Origin: Bacillota bacterium
Lineage (GTDB): Bacteria; Bacillota_I; Bacilli_A; RF39; UBA660
Assembly: GCA_023430885.1 (NCBI GenBank)
Contig: JAEYYH010000005.1
Coordinates: 1-64,000 of the forward strand
Direction: 5' to 3'
DNA length: 64,000 nucleotides
Shown: in pieces, positions 1 through 8,933 of the stretch
Numbering within the stretch: position 1 is the stretch's first letter
Layout of the letters: the number at the start of each line of letters is the position of its first letter
Program-made: the position numbers and the translations under genes
The notes under the pieces: generated by a model
What the model was told of the DNA's origin: nothing
Seen by the model: only the letters and a program-made list of their open reading frames with translations
Database searches by the model: none

Positions 1-120
1 ATACGTTCAATGGTATAACCATGAACGTATTCAAAAAGATTTAGGATACTTAACACCAATTGAGTATCGCCTAATTCATCAAAACTAAATATTTTTATTT
101 AGTGAGAACTTGACAGGTAC
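1..120 (+). mobile_element. Right end of an IS3-family insertion sequence
   Basis: The transposase tail is followed by about 30 non-coding bases ending in GAACTTGACAGGTAC at 106-120. Read from the outside this gives GTACCTGTCAAGTTC, resembling IS3-group terminal inverted repeats. The matching left end lies outside the window, so the exact boundary is a guess within a few bases. Confidence 0.5.
2..88 (+). CDS. IS3-family transposase, C-terminal end (cut by window edge)
   Basis: The first 29 codons read YVQWYNHERIQKDLGYLTP then IEYRLIHQN and stop. This matches the C-terminal end of IS3/IS150-group OrfB integrases (rve domain), where a WYN.ERI..L...P.EYR block closes the protein. Only this tail lies in the window, so whether the element is intact cannot be judged. 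It ends about 55 bases before the stop of a convergent vanY-like gene. Confidence 0.8.
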   Translation, partial: YVQWYNHERIQKDLGYLTPIEYRLIHQN

Positions 121-142
121 TAGTATCGTAATTCTTCTTTTT

Positions 143-1231
143 TTATTTCTTTAATACATAATAAGCATAGTATTCATCAAAAGTTATATTTTCATCATAG
201 ATAACTTTTGCAGCATCTATGCCTACATATCTATAGTGCCATGGTTCATAACCATAACCAGTTTGTAATGTAGTATCTTCTTGATATCTTAAGATAAAAC
301 CATATTTATAACTATTATCTTTCATCCAAGCAAATTCATCAGTACTAGCAAAATCTCCTAGAGCAGTACTTGAATCAGTAAGTACATCAAGTGCAAGACC
401 TGTTTGATGTTCAGAGTAACCAGCTCTTGCTGACCATCTATCTGTCCATTCAATACCACTTTCACTTACATAATCACTATATATATCAGCCTGAGTATTA
501 TAACTACGATATGCTGATTGATTTAAAATACTAAGACCTTTAGCTTTAGCAGCATCACTTAATTTCTTAAACGCTTCATAAGCTTCTCTATTAAGCTGCG
601 CACCAGCTCTTTTAGTATAACCACTTTCCATAGTAACTAAATCATTACTATAATCACTATTTAAGTAATAGTATTTATTAGCTATCATTAATATACCATA
701 ACTAGTATCACTAGGAGATACATTAGAATAATAATCATAATCTAAGTTACAGTTTACATTAGTAACTATTTTTTTTGTAGTTAGACTAGGGTAGTCTTTC
801 GCATAATTCATATATCTTTCTAATCTTGGTTTCAAGAAATATTTTTCTTTAGTTATGCTTATAAGTAAATTACTATATTCATAATCAATACCATTATTTA
901 CAAGAAAAATAATATCATCAATACTTGCAGTATTATTATCATTCATATAGTCATAATAGGCATCTAAATTTTCAAGCATAAAGTCTTTACCTTGAATAAA
1001 TTTAGTAAAATTACTGTCGTAAGGATTTTCTAAAGCATACTCTAGATAATCACTGCTGTCTTCAATAAGACTTACTTCAGAAGTAGTATAACCTAATTCT
1101 TCTAACTTCTTACTATTATTAAAATCATTTAATTTTTCACTTTTCATAGTAAAATATATGATACAACCAATTAAAATAATACTAATAAATAAAATTGGTG
1201 CTTTTTTCATTCGTGCTCTCTTTTTTTTCAT
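143..1231 (-). CDS. VanY-type D-alanyl-D-alanine carboxypeptidase (membrane anchored), copy 1
   Basis: This 362-residue peptidase M15B protein should trim the terminal D-Ala from peptidoglycan stem peptides outside the cell. A single N-terminal membrane anchor spans residues 11-28. The catalytic domain at about 210-362 holds the zinc-site motifs SEHQTGLALDV (His275, Asp282) and EPWHYRY (His332). A roughly 180-residue linker of unknown fold separates anchor and enzyme. The start lies one base after the stop of the upstream paralogue, whose last codons supply a GGAGAG ribosome site, so the two are one operon. The tandem copies share the C-terminal block but diverge in the linker, indicating an old duplication. 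Family membership is firm; the physiological substrate is inferred. Confidence 0.9.
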   Translation of the reverse strand: MKKKRARMKKAPILFISIILIGCIIYFTMKSEKLNDFNNSKKLEELGYTTSEVSLIEDSSDYLEYALENPYDSNFTKFIQGKDFMLENLDAYYDYMNDNNTASIDDIIFLVNNGIDYEYSNLLISITKEKYFLKPRLERYMNYAKDYPSLTTKKIVTNVNCNLDYDYYSNVSPSDTSYGILMIANKYYYLNSDYSNDLVTMESGYTKRAGAQLNREAYEAFKKLSDAAKAKGLSILNQSAYRSYNTQADIYSDYVSESGIEWTDRWSARAGYSEHQTGLALDVLTDSSTALGDFASTDEFAWMKDNSYKYGFILRYQEDTTLQTGYGYEPWHYRYVGIDAAKVIYDENITFDEYYAYYVLKK

Positions 1232-1232
1232 A

Positions 1233-2243
1233 TTACTCTCCGTCTATATAGTAAGCATAATATTCATCAAATGTAATATCTTCATCGTGAATTTTCTGCG
1301 CAACCTCTTTTCCTACATATCTATAGTGCCAAGATTCATAATTGTATCCAGTTAAGTACTCTTTTCCTTCTGGATATCTTAATATAAAGCCATATTTGTA
1401 GGCATTATTTATAAGCCAAGTAAACTCTTCAGTTTCAGCAAAGTTATCTGCTGTACTAGTTAAAGTACTGATATCTATTGAAAGACCAGTTTGATGTTCT
1501 GAATGACCAGCTCTAGCTGCATAACTATCGGCATATTCAGTACCTTTACTATTTTTATATGAAGTATAAATACTTTTTTGATAAGCGTATGTTCTATAAG
1601 CAGAATTAGCTACTAACTTTAATTTTTCTTCAGCAGCATCAATAGCCATCTTTTTAAAAGCATTATAAACTTCTTCTTTAATTTGCTTTCCATTAAATGC
1701 ATATAAAATGCTCATATCCATTAAATCATCTACTTCATAATCTTCAGTTAAATAATTAAACTTATTAACAAGCATTAATACACCTTTAGAAGTATCAGTT
1801 TCTTTAGGTTTTTCATACCATTCTTTATCTGCACCTACATTAATAATTGCAATTACATCGTCAATTTTTTTATCATCATTTTCAGCTTTATAATCTAAGT
1901 AGGCATCTAAATTTTTACTTAAATAGTATTTAGAATTCATTATATCAATAATATACTCATTATAATCTCTTTTAAGTAAAATATCTGTCATATCGTTATT
2001 TTTTAAAATAGTTGTTACTTGCTCTTCAGTATATCCTTTTTTAGTAAGTAGATATTTATCACTATTTATATACTTATAATAAAGATATCCTGCTAATACA
2101 ATAAGCATAAGAATAATTAAAACTATAAATAATTTAAGTATTCCTTTTTTCATTTTATACTTCTTTTTAGATACTTCTCTTTTAGTATCTTTTACTGTTT
2201 CTTCTTCAGTTTGCATATTGTCAGTACTATTTTCCTTTTCCAT
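1233..2243 (-). CDS. VanY-type D-alanyl-D-alanine carboxypeptidase (membrane anchored), copy 2
   Basis: This paralogue of the downstream gene has 336 residues from the ATG at 2243, chosen because AGGTGATAATATG, the commonest ribosome site in this window, precedes it. The frame is open to 2288, but that extension lacks a site. A lysine-rich stretch precedes a membrane segment at about residues 37-55. The M15B domain carries SEHQTGLSIDI (His250, Asp257) and ESWHYRY (His306), so all zinc and catalytic positions are retained. It is the first gene of a two-gene unit. Predicted role: removal of the terminal D-Ala from muropeptides at the outer membrane face. Confidence 0.9.
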   Translation of the reverse strand: MEKENSTDNMQTEEETVKDTKREVSKKKYKMKKGILKLFIVLIILMLIVLAGYLYYKYINSDKYLLTKKGYTEEQVTTILKNNDMTDILLKRDYNEYIIDIMNSKYYLSKNLDAYLDYKAENDDKKIDDVIAIINVGADKEWYEKPKETDTSKGVLMLVNKFNYLTEDYEVDDLMDMSILYAFNGKQIKEEVYNAFKKMAIDAAEEKLKLVANSAYRTYAYQKSIYTSYKNSKGTEYADSYAARAGHSEHQTGLSIDISTLTSTADNFAETEEFTWLINNAYKYGFILRYPEGKEYLTGYNYESWHYRYVGKEVAQKIHDEDITFDEYYAYYIDGE

Positions 2244-2337
2244 ATTATCACCTAGTATAATTATACCCTTATATAACAGTAAAAACAAGGTATCACTTTA
2301 TTAATTTTGTGTTAAAATGGTATTATGGAGTGGTAAT

Positions 2338-2577
2338 ATGTATTCACATGAAATTGAAAACTATTTAAAAGTACGTAATTATTTATTAAAAACACCGGCT
2401 GAAATACTAGAAGTAACTGATCATAAAAAGAGTCCCCAAATAAACTGGGTTAAATTTCATAATGGACCAAATAATTATGAAATGACTACTACTGATAATT
2501 ATTATTTTAAATTTCACGTTCTTACCATTGAAGAATATGCTAAAGAATGTGAAGAAGCAAAAAGATTAATTAAGTAA
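2338..2577 (+). CDS. Small conserved-looking protein of unknown function
   Basis: A 79-residue soluble protein, charged and without signal peptide or membrane segment. The start at 2338 follows GGAGTGGTAATATG; the longer frame from 2317 has no ribosome site. TGTGTTAAAAT just upstream could be an extended -10. A strong terminator follows directly, making it monocistronic and supporting it as a real gene. I recognise no family. Confidence 0.6.
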   Translation: MYSHEIENYLKVRNYLLKTPAEILEVTDHKKSPQINWVKFHNGPNNYEMTTTDNYYFKFHVLTIEEYAKECEEAKRLIK

Positions 2578-2581
2578 CATA

Positions 2582-2612
2582 ATTAACTGCTATATGCAGT
2601 TAATTTTTTTTT
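2582..2612 (+). terminator. Rho-independent terminator
   Basis: ATTAACTGC, loop TATAT, GCAGTTAAT forms a perfect 9-bp stem followed by a run of T, five bases after the preceding stop codon. Confidence 0.9.
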
Positions 2613-2706
2613 AAAGGTTATCTGATTATATATTCTTTTTATCTACGTTGCGTAGGTTTTATTGAATAATATATTATGTTATCATGTTAATGAAAGGAAG
2701 TATAAT

Positions 2707-3291
2707 ATGGATAATTATGTAACAGGAAACACAATAAAAAAACTAAGAGAAAAAAACAATTTAACTCAATTAGAATTAGCTAATAAACTAAATGTGAGTG
2801 ATAAGACTATATCAAAATGGGAAACAGGGAGAGGCTTACCAGATATATCATTAATTGATCCACTTTCAAAAGCACTTAATATATCAATTACTGAATTGTT
2901 TTCGGGGAGTTATATTATTAATAGAAATATGTCTGGTAACATGCTGCAATCAAAAATATATGTTTGTCCTATATGCGGTAATATTATACATACGATTGGT
3001 GAGACTTTAGTATCATGCTGTGGAATTACTTTGCCAATATTAGAACCAGAAGAAATAGATGATGAACATTTTGTAGATGTTGCTAAAATAGAAAATGATT
3101 ACTATATTAAGGTTAATCATTCAATGAATAAGAAGCATTATATTTCTTTTATAGCATATGTAACATCAAATAAATTTGAATTATATAAGTTGTATGCAGA
3201 ACAAAATGCAGAGGCAAGATTTAATGTAAGAGGCAAGGGATTTATTTATATTTATTGTAATAAACACGGACTATTTAAATATAAAATATAA
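2707..3291 (+). CDS. XRE-family HTH regulator fused to a desulfoferrodoxin-like (superoxide reductase) iron protein
   Basis: The 194-residue protein starts at the ATG preceded by GAAAGGAAG. Residues 8-66 are an XRE/Cro helix-turn-helix (TQLELANKLNVSDKTISKWE). Residues 85-194 align with two-centre desulfoferrodoxin. CPIC (Cys87, Cys90) and CC (Cys104, Cys105) match the desulforedoxin FeCys4 centre. His121, His138, His144, Cys184 and His187 match the five ligands (four His, one Cys) of the superoxide-reductase centre, within HSMNKKHYI and YCNKHGLF. I infer a DNA-binding protein whose activity responds to superoxide or redox state, or a bifunctional enzyme. No separate rubredoxin or reductase gene is nearby. 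The gene is monocistronic. Confidence 0.85.
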   Translation: MDNYVTGNTIKKLREKNNLTQLELANKLNVSDKTISKWETGRGLPDISLIDPLSKALNISITELFSGSYIINRNMSGNMLQSKIYVCPICGNIIHTIGETLVSCCGITLPILEPEEIDDEHFVDVAKIENDYYIKVNHSMNKKHYISFIAYVTSNKFELYKLYAEQNAEARFNVRGKGFIYIYCNKHGLFKYKI

Positions 3292-3367
3292 ATCAATGTT
3301 TTTAATGACTAAAAAAAGTATACAAATATATGAAATATTGTTATAATCACTTTAAGGAAGTGATTCA

Positions 3368-4042
3368 ATGGGAATTTTTGATGATTTATTAAATAACTAT
3401 GTTTCTCCATGGGGGAAATACAATGAGGAACAACAAAAAATTATTAATAAATGGAAGGAAATGCTAGATTTTGATATGCTAGATTTAACACCATTTAGAG
3501 ATGTTGATTTTTTGGAGACATTTTTGAAAACAATACCAGAAAATGAGCAATTTAAATATGTTGAAAGTACAAATAATTATCAAAATAGAAATCGTGAAAA
3601 ACAATTAGGAAAATTTAATCCAAACTATGTATTAGTTACTCGTAGAGCAGTGCCATCAGAAACACCTAAACCTGAGCAATATTGGACAGATGAACATGGA
3701 ACTGCATTATTAGGTTTGAAAAGAGAAATTCCTGTTGGTAGTCCACATAGAATGTATACAGTTATTATGGTGACTACTCTCCAAAAATTAATTGATCATG
3801 GTGAACCTTCTGATGAAGAATTATTTAGTAAGGGTAGTAGTGATGGGGAAATAATGATTAGCTCAGCACCATTTTCACCTGATAATTTTATATTTACATA
3901 CAAACCTAAAAAAGAAATAGAGGAATTATATTTATATATTAAAAATGGTGGAATGTCTAAAGAAGAAGTTATTTCAAGTTTAAAAGATGCTTCAGAAAAA
4001 AAAGAAGAGCTTGCAAACAATTTTGGAGTCCATCATAGATAA
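3368..4042 (+). CDS. Protein of unknown function (224 aa)
   Basis: A soluble 224-residue protein without signal peptide or membrane segment. The N-terminus (FDDLLNNYVSPWGKYNEEQQ) is acidic and the last 50 residues are a charged helical tail. It has its own promoter-like TATAAT about 30 bases upstream, an AAGGAAGTG ribosome site and a terminator behind it, so it stands alone. I do not recognise a domain. Confidence 0.7.
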   Translation: MGIFDDLLNNYVSPWGKYNEEQQKIINKWKEMLDFDMLDLTPFRDVDFLETFLKTIPENEQFKYVESTNNYQNRNREKQLGKFNPNYVLVTRRAVPSETPKPEQYWTDEHGTALLGLKREIPVGSPHRMYTVIMVTTLQKLIDHGEPSDEELFSKGSSDGEIMISSAPFSPDNFIFTYKPKKEIEELYLYIKNGGMSKEEVISSLKDASEKKEELANNFGVHHR

Positions 4043-4086
4043 CAAGTATAGTTTTATCTAAATCTAATTTTTAATAAAAGTATTTA

Positions 4087-4116
4087 ACTAACTTCAAAAA
4101 AGAAGTTAGTTTTTTC
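4087..4116 (+). terminator. Rho-independent terminator
   Basis: ACTAACTTC, A-rich loop, GAAGTTAGT forms a 9-bp stem followed by six T. It closes the preceding 224-residue unknown gene. Confidence 0.9.
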
Positions 4117-4191
4117 ATAAAAAATAAGTAATACATTTACAAGAACAAATGTTTGTGGTATCATAAAAAGTAATTAGAAAGTAGGCGGAAT

Positions 4192-6360
4192 ATGGTTGCA
4201 AAGGTATTAGTAGAAATTAAAGCTGGTAGAATAGATAAAACTTTTACATACAGTATTCCTAAAGCTTTAGAAGATAAAATAAAAGTTGGTATTAGAGTAC
4301 TTGTTCCATTTGGTAGACAAATGGTAGAAGGTTTCGTTTTAGAAATAAGTGACAATAAAGATATAGATTATGAAATAAAAGATATTAATGATGTAATAGA
4401 TGATGAACCTGTTATTAATGAGGAAATGTTAGAACTAGGAAAATTTATTAGTAAGAATACTTTTACTAATTTAATATTTGCATATCAAACAATGCTTCCT
4501 AGTGCTTTAAAAGCTAAGAATGGCCTTGTTGTTAATAAAAAATATGTATCTTTTTTAGAGTTAGTAGATAATACTCATGAAGGTAAAACAATAGCAGCTA
4601 GAAATGTATTGAAATTATTTCAAAACAACAATAAAGTGCTAAAGAGTGATGCTACAAAAGTTTCTGTTAGTGCAGTAAAAACATTAATTGAAAAAGGTAT
4701 ACTTAAAGAAATTCAAGAGGAAATGTATCGCATTATTGATGAAGATTGCAAGGAAAATTGTGATATTGTTTTAAATAGTGAACAAAGTAGTGCTGTAAGT
4801 GCCGTTAAAAATAGTTTAAATAAATTCGAATCTTTTTTACTTCATGGTGTAACAGGCTCAGGCAAAACTGAAGTATATATGCACATTATTGATGAAGTAT
4901 TAAATACTGGTAAAGAGGCTATTGTTCTTGTTCCAGAAATCAGCTTAACTCCGCAGCTAGTTAATACTTTTAAAAAAAGATTTGGTAGTAAAATTGCTAT
5001 ATTGCATAGTAGACTTAGTAATGGTGAAAAGTATGATGAATGGCGTAAAATTGAACGAAAAGAAGTATCAATTGCTATTGGGGCAAGAAGTGCTATTTTC
5101 GCACCATTTACTAACCTAGGAATAATAATTATAGATGAGGAGCACACGACTACTTATAAACAAGAAAATAACCCTAGATATAGCGCTATTGATGTTGCTT
5201 TATGGCGAGCTAAAAGATATAATTGCCCAGTAGTGCTTGGTAGTGCAACACCATCAATAGAAAGTTATACTAGAGCAGTATCGGGTATATATACACTTCT
5301 TACTATGAAAGAGAGAGTTAATAAAAATCTTCCAAAAGTAGAACTTGTTAATATGCGAGATGAAATTAAAAAAGGAAATAAACTAATTAGTGGGATATTA
5401 TATAATAGTATCCAAGATAGATTAGAAAAAAAAGAACAAACAATACTACTTTTAAATAGAAGAGGTTATTCAACTGTAATATCTTGCCATGACTGCGGAT
5501 ATACATATAAATGTCCTAACTGTGACATACCTCTTACTTATCATAAGGGGATTAATAAAATGAAATGTCATTACTGTGACATGCAGTTTGATTTACTTGA
5601 TGTATGTCCTGAGTGCAAGAGTAAAAATATTAATCAGTTTGGGATAGGAACTGAAAAATTAGAACAAGAAATAATTAAAATGTTTCCCGGAATTAGAACA
5701 GTAAGAATGGATGTTGATACAACTGCACTTAAAGGAAGTCATGAGAAAATAATAAATGCTTTTAGTGAAGGAAAGTATGATATTTTAATAGGTACGCAAA
5801 TGATTTCTAAGGGATTAGACTTTGCTAATGTTACTTTAGTAGGTGTTGTTAATGGTGATGCATCTTTAAATATACCTGACTTTAGAAATGCTGAAAGAAC
5901 TTTTCAGTTATTAAATCAAGTAGCCGGAAGAGCGGGAAGAGCAGAGAAAAAAGGAAATGTTATAATTCAAGGCTTTAATATAGATCACTATAGTATAGTA
6001 ATGGCAAGTCATCATGATTATTTAGGTTTTTATAATGAAGAATTACGTATTAGAAAAGTATTAAAATATCCACCATTTAGTAATTTGGCTTTTATTAAGA
6101 TTAGTTCAGCAGACTTGTCTTTAGCGCAAAATGAGTCAAATAAGATGGTTAAATTCTTAAAGGATAAGTTATCAAATACTGTAATACTTGGTCCTAGTAT
6201 GGCAAGTATACCTAAACTTAATAACATTTATAATATGCAAATAATAATAAAGTATAAAAAATTAAAAGATATTTATAAAGAACTAGATTATTTAGTTAAT
6301 CATTATAAAACAGTTAATAAGATAACTGTTCAAATTGATATAAATCCACTTAGAATGTAG
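4192..6360 (+). CDS. priA: Primosomal protein N' (replication restart helicase PriA)
   Basis: PriA is the 3'-5' DNA helicase that recognises stalled forks and reloads the replisome. The 722 residues match the family length. The N-terminal DNA-binding region includes FTYSIPKALEDKIKVGIRVLVPFG. Walker A is GVTGSGKTE at 219-227, the DEEH box is at 315-318, and the helicase motifs GTQMISKGLDF and QVAGRAGR are present. Four paired cysteines from about 432 to 476 (CHDC, CPNC, CHYC, CPEC) form the zinc-binding insert. fmt follows about 40 bases downstream, as in many Firmicutes, so co-transcription is likely. Nothing is missing. Confidence 0.97.
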   Translation: MVAKVLVEIKAGRIDKTFTYSIPKALEDKIKVGIRVLVPFGRQMVEGFVLEISDNKDIDYEIKDINDVIDDEPVINEEMLELGKFISKNTFTNLIFAYQTMLPSALKAKNGLVVNKKYVSFLELVDNTHEGKTIAARNVLKLFQNNNKVLKSDATKVSVSAVKTLIEKGILKEIQEEMYRIIDEDCKENCDIVLNSEQSSAVSAVKNSLNKFESFLLHGVTGSGKTEVYMHIIDEVLNTGKEAIVLVPEISLTPQLVNTFKKRFGSKIAILHSRLSNGEKYDEWRKIERKEVSIAIGARSAIFAPFTNLGIIIIDEEHTTTYKQENNPRYSAIDVALWRAKRYNCPVVLGSATPSIESYTRAVSGIYTLLTMKERVNKNLPKVELVNMRDEIKKGNKLISGILYNSIQDRLEKKEQTILLLNRRGYSTVISCHDCGYTYKCPNCDIPLTYHKGINKMKCHYCDMQFDLLDVCPECKSKNINQFGIGTEKLEQEIIKMFPGIRTVRMDVDTTALKGSHEKIINAFSEGKYDILIGTQMISKGLDFANVTLVGVVNGDASLNIPDFRNAERTFQLLNQVAGRAGRAEKKGNVIIQGFNIDHYSIVMASHHDYLGFYNEELRIRKVLKYPPFSNLAFIKISSADLSLAQNESNKMVKFLKDKLSNTVILGPSMASIPKLNNIYNMQIIIKYKKLKDIYKELDYLVNHYKTVNKITVQIDINPLRM

Positions 6361-6402
6361 TTATTTAATAAAAAATATGATAAAATTATGGTAGGTGATA
6401 AT

Positions 6403-7359
6403 ATGAATTTAGAAGAATTAAATGTTGAAAAAGAATTAAAAATAGTTTACATGGGTACGCCAGAATTTAGTGCTACTGTACTAGAAGGTTTAATTGCAAA
6501 TTATAAAGTAAGAGCAGTAGTATCTCAGCCAGATAGACCAGTTGGTAGAAATGGTGAAGTTAAAGCAACTCCTGTTAAAGAAATGGCTACTAAACATACT
6601 ATTTTGACTATCCAACCAGAAAAATTAAAACAGCAATATGCTGAAGTTTTAGCTTTTCAACCGGATTTAATCGTTACTTGTGCATATGGACAGTTTATAC
6701 CAGATGAATTGCTAGTATTTCCTAGATTAGGTTGTATTAATGTACATGCATCTTTACTTCCTAAATTAAGAGGAGGAGCACCTATCCATAGAGCAATTAT
6801 AGAAGGACATAGTAAAACTGGTATTACCATAATGTATATGGGTAGTAAGATGGATGCAGGTGACATAATTAGTCAAAGAGAAATAGAAATTGATCATAAT
6901 GATACAGCTGAATCACTTCATAATAAACTTGCTATATTAGGTAGAGATTTATTAATTGAAACACTTCCTAGTATTATAAATAAAACTAATACAAGAACTG
7001 TGCAAGATGAATCAAAAGTAACATATGGATTTAATATAAAAAGAGAAGATGAACATCTTGATTTTAATAAAACTAAAAGAGAAGTTTATAACAAGGTTAG
7101 AGGGTTATATTCATGGCCTGGAAGTTATGCAGTTTTAGATGGAAAAGTATTAAAAGTATGGAAATGTCGTGAAACAGATAATAGTTTCTCAAATCTATTT
7201 AATGGCAAGGTAACAGCCATATATGAAGATGGATTTGGTGTTAAAACTTCTAATGGTGAAGTAGTATTAACCGAAGTACAAATAGAAGGCAAAAGAAAAG
7301 TAACAGGAGAAGAATTTGTGCGAGGATATCAAAATTTGGTTGGAAAAGTATTGGAGTAG
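6403..7359 (+). CDS. fmt: Methionyl-tRNA formyltransferase
   Basis: Fmt formylates initiator Met-tRNA using 10-formyl-tetrahydrofolate. The start at 6403 is chosen because AGGTGATAATATG precedes it; the frame opens at 6388. This gives 318 residues with a short extension before KIVYMGTPEFSA. The formyl-transfer core HASLLPKLRGGAPIHRAI (His115) and MDAGDI are intact. The C-terminal OB-fold tRNA-binding domain (about 205-318) includes VRGLYSWPGSYA. Overlapping context with priA is the classic arrangement, though no def gene is present between them. Confidence 0.97.
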   Translation: MNLEELNVEKELKIVYMGTPEFSATVLEGLIANYKVRAVVSQPDRPVGRNGEVKATPVKEMATKHTILTIQPEKLKQQYAEVLAFQPDLIVTCAYGQFIPDELLVFPRLGCINVHASLLPKLRGGAPIHRAIIEGHSKTGITIMYMGSKMDAGDIISQREIEIDHNDTAESLHNKLAILGRDLLIETLPSIINKTNTRTVQDESKVTYGFNIKREDEHLDFNKTKREVYNKVRGLYSWPGSYAVLDGKVLKVWKCRETDNSFSNLFNGKVTAIYEDGFGVKTSNGEVVLTEVQIEGKRKVTGEEFVRGYQNLVGKVLE

Positions 7360-7367
7360 TGATATAA

Positions 7368-8042
7368 ATGAAAAATAAGTTTGATAACCTTATTGCTAAT
7401 TTCAAGAAAGTCTGGGCAGATGAAAGAGGAAAAGCATTAATCAAATTAGGTTTATATATACTATTTGCTGTGTTTGCTGTATTTACAGCAACGGCAACTT
7501 ATAGAATTAATAATGCTGATAATGACAAGCATGATAACGCTCCAGTTGATGCAATGACGGCATATAAAAATTTAAGTGGCTATGCCGGAAGTTATACAAT
7601 AGGTGATAATAAATATACTTTTACATCAGCTACCAAACAAATTATTAAAATAGGAGATTACTATTATTTTGCTGAAGGACAAAATCTTGTTAATGACATT
7701 GATGCAACTTTAGAAGCTCCAACTTTTGAATTTAAATTTTGGTATTTAACTCCATCTTTTATTTATGATTTAATAGAAAATGGGAAAGAATCATATACTA
7801 CAAATTTCTCAAATGGTAGTGTAGAAACATCTTATTTAGTACCACTTGATTATTTTGCTAGTAATTATGATGGCAATGTAATTGCAATAGAAAACACTTC
7901 AATGTTGGATGGCAAAAATATTGAAATCATAACAACAAAAACAGAAAACAAAATTGTAAAAGTAAAGATTAATTTAAGTACTTATTATGTATTAATAAAT
8001 GACCAAATTACGAATTACAATGTTGAAATAGATTACAAATAA
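7368..8042 (+). CDS. Membrane-anchored protein of unknown function
   Basis: A 224-residue protein with one membrane segment at about 25-44, a short cytoplasmic head and a 180-residue extracytoplasmic part rich in Thr, Tyr and Asn. The start codon lies eight bases after the fmt stop and the stop lies 16 bases before the next membrane gene, so it belongs to the priA-fmt-ruvAB run. No family recognised. Position suggests a lineage-specific cell-envelope protein. Confidence 0.7.
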   Translation: MKNKFDNLIANFKKVWADERGKALIKLGLYILFAVFAVFTATATYRINNADNDKHDNAPVDAMTAYKNLSGYAGSYTIGDNKYTFTSATKQIIKIGDYYYFAEGQNLVNDIDATLEAPTFEFKFWYLTPSFIYDLIENGKESYTTNFSNGSVETSYLVPLDYFASNYDGNVIAIENTSMLDGKNIEIITTKTENKIVKVKINLSTYYVLINDQITNYNVEIDYK

Positions 8043-8058
8043 AGAAGGACGGTTTAGT

Positions 8059-8361
8059 ATGGATTTAGTGATTTTATTAGTATTAATGGGTTTAGTTATA
8101 TTTTTCTTTAAGAGATTTAGTAATTTTATTTACTTTATAGCGATAGCAGATATTTTACTTAGAATAGTAACTTTTGCAAAAGAACAACTTGCTTCAGGGG
8201 ATGTATATGCTTTTATGAATAAGTATATTCCAGCTAATATTCCCGCAATAATTGGAAATTATTCTAGTGGACTTTTATATACTATATTAGTGTGGTTATA
8301 TGTTGCTGCTTTCATTATTTTTGAATTTTATATCTTAAGAACTTTCTTTAGGAAGAAATAA
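8059..8361 (+). CDS. Small integral membrane protein of unknown function
   Basis: 100 residues, mostly hydrophobic, with three likely membrane segments (about 2-17, 21-40 and 72-95) and a basic C-terminus (RTFFRKK). GAAGGAC supplies the ribosome site. It sits one base upstream of ruvA and is probably translated in the same unit. No family recognised. Confidence 0.7.
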   Translation: MDLVILLVLMGLVIFFFKRFSNFIYFIAIADILLRIVTFAKEQLASGDVYAFMNKYIPANIPAIIGNYSSGLLYTILVWLYVAAFIIFEFYILRTFFRKK

Positions 8362-8362
8362 C

Positions 8363-8920
8363 ATGTATACATATTTAAAAGGTAAAGTTACTGAAATTGA
8401 AAGCAATCATATAACTCTTGAAATTGGTGGTATTGGTTATTTAATCTATACTGCTAATCCATATCAGTTTGAAATAGATAATGAATATAAAATATATATA
8501 TACCAGTTAATTAGAGAAGATGAACTTAGTTTATATGGTTTTAAAACAATTGAAGATAAGGAATTATTCTTAAAACTAATTAGTGTAAAAGGGCTTGGAT
8601 GCAAAATGGCATTACCTATGCTTGCAACCGGTTCTAGTGCGGGTATTATAGATGCTATTGAAAGAGAAAATATTTTATATTTAAAAAAATTTCCTAAAAT
8701 AGGTGATAAAGTCGCAAGACAAATAATTTTAGATTTAAAAGGCAAATTAGTTAATTCTCAAACAGGAGTTAATAATGCCCTTGAATTAGACGAACTTGTA
8801 GAAGTATTAAAAGGTTTAGGATACAAAAATCCTGATATCAAAAGAGTTCTACCTAATATAGATAAAAGTAAAGCAATAGAAGAACAAATAAAAGAGGCAT
8901 TAAAACTTTTACTAAAATAA
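8363..8920 (+). CDS. ruvA: Holliday junction branch migration protein RuvA
   Basis: RuvA binds four-way junctions as a tetramer and loads RuvB. The 185 residues hold an N-terminal OB fold (MYTYLKGKVTEIESNHITLEIGGIGYLIY), two helix-hairpin-helix elements (around VKGLGCKMALPML and FPKIGDKVARQIILDLKGKL), and a short C-terminal domain (ALELDELVEVLKGLGY) that contacts RuvB. It is slightly shorter than the usual 190-205 residues because of a reduced linker. It is followed 13 bases later by ruvB. Confidence 0.96.
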   Translation: MYTYLKGKVTEIESNHITLEIGGIGYLIYTANPYQFEIDNEYKIYIYQLIREDELSLYGFKTIEDKELFLKLISVKGLGCKMALPMLATGSSAGIIDAIERENILYLKKFPKIGDKVARQIILDLKGKLVNSQTGVNNALELDELVEVLKGLGYKNPDIKRVLPNIDKSKAIEEQIKEALKLLLK

Positions 8921-8933
8921 GTGAGGTGATTAA

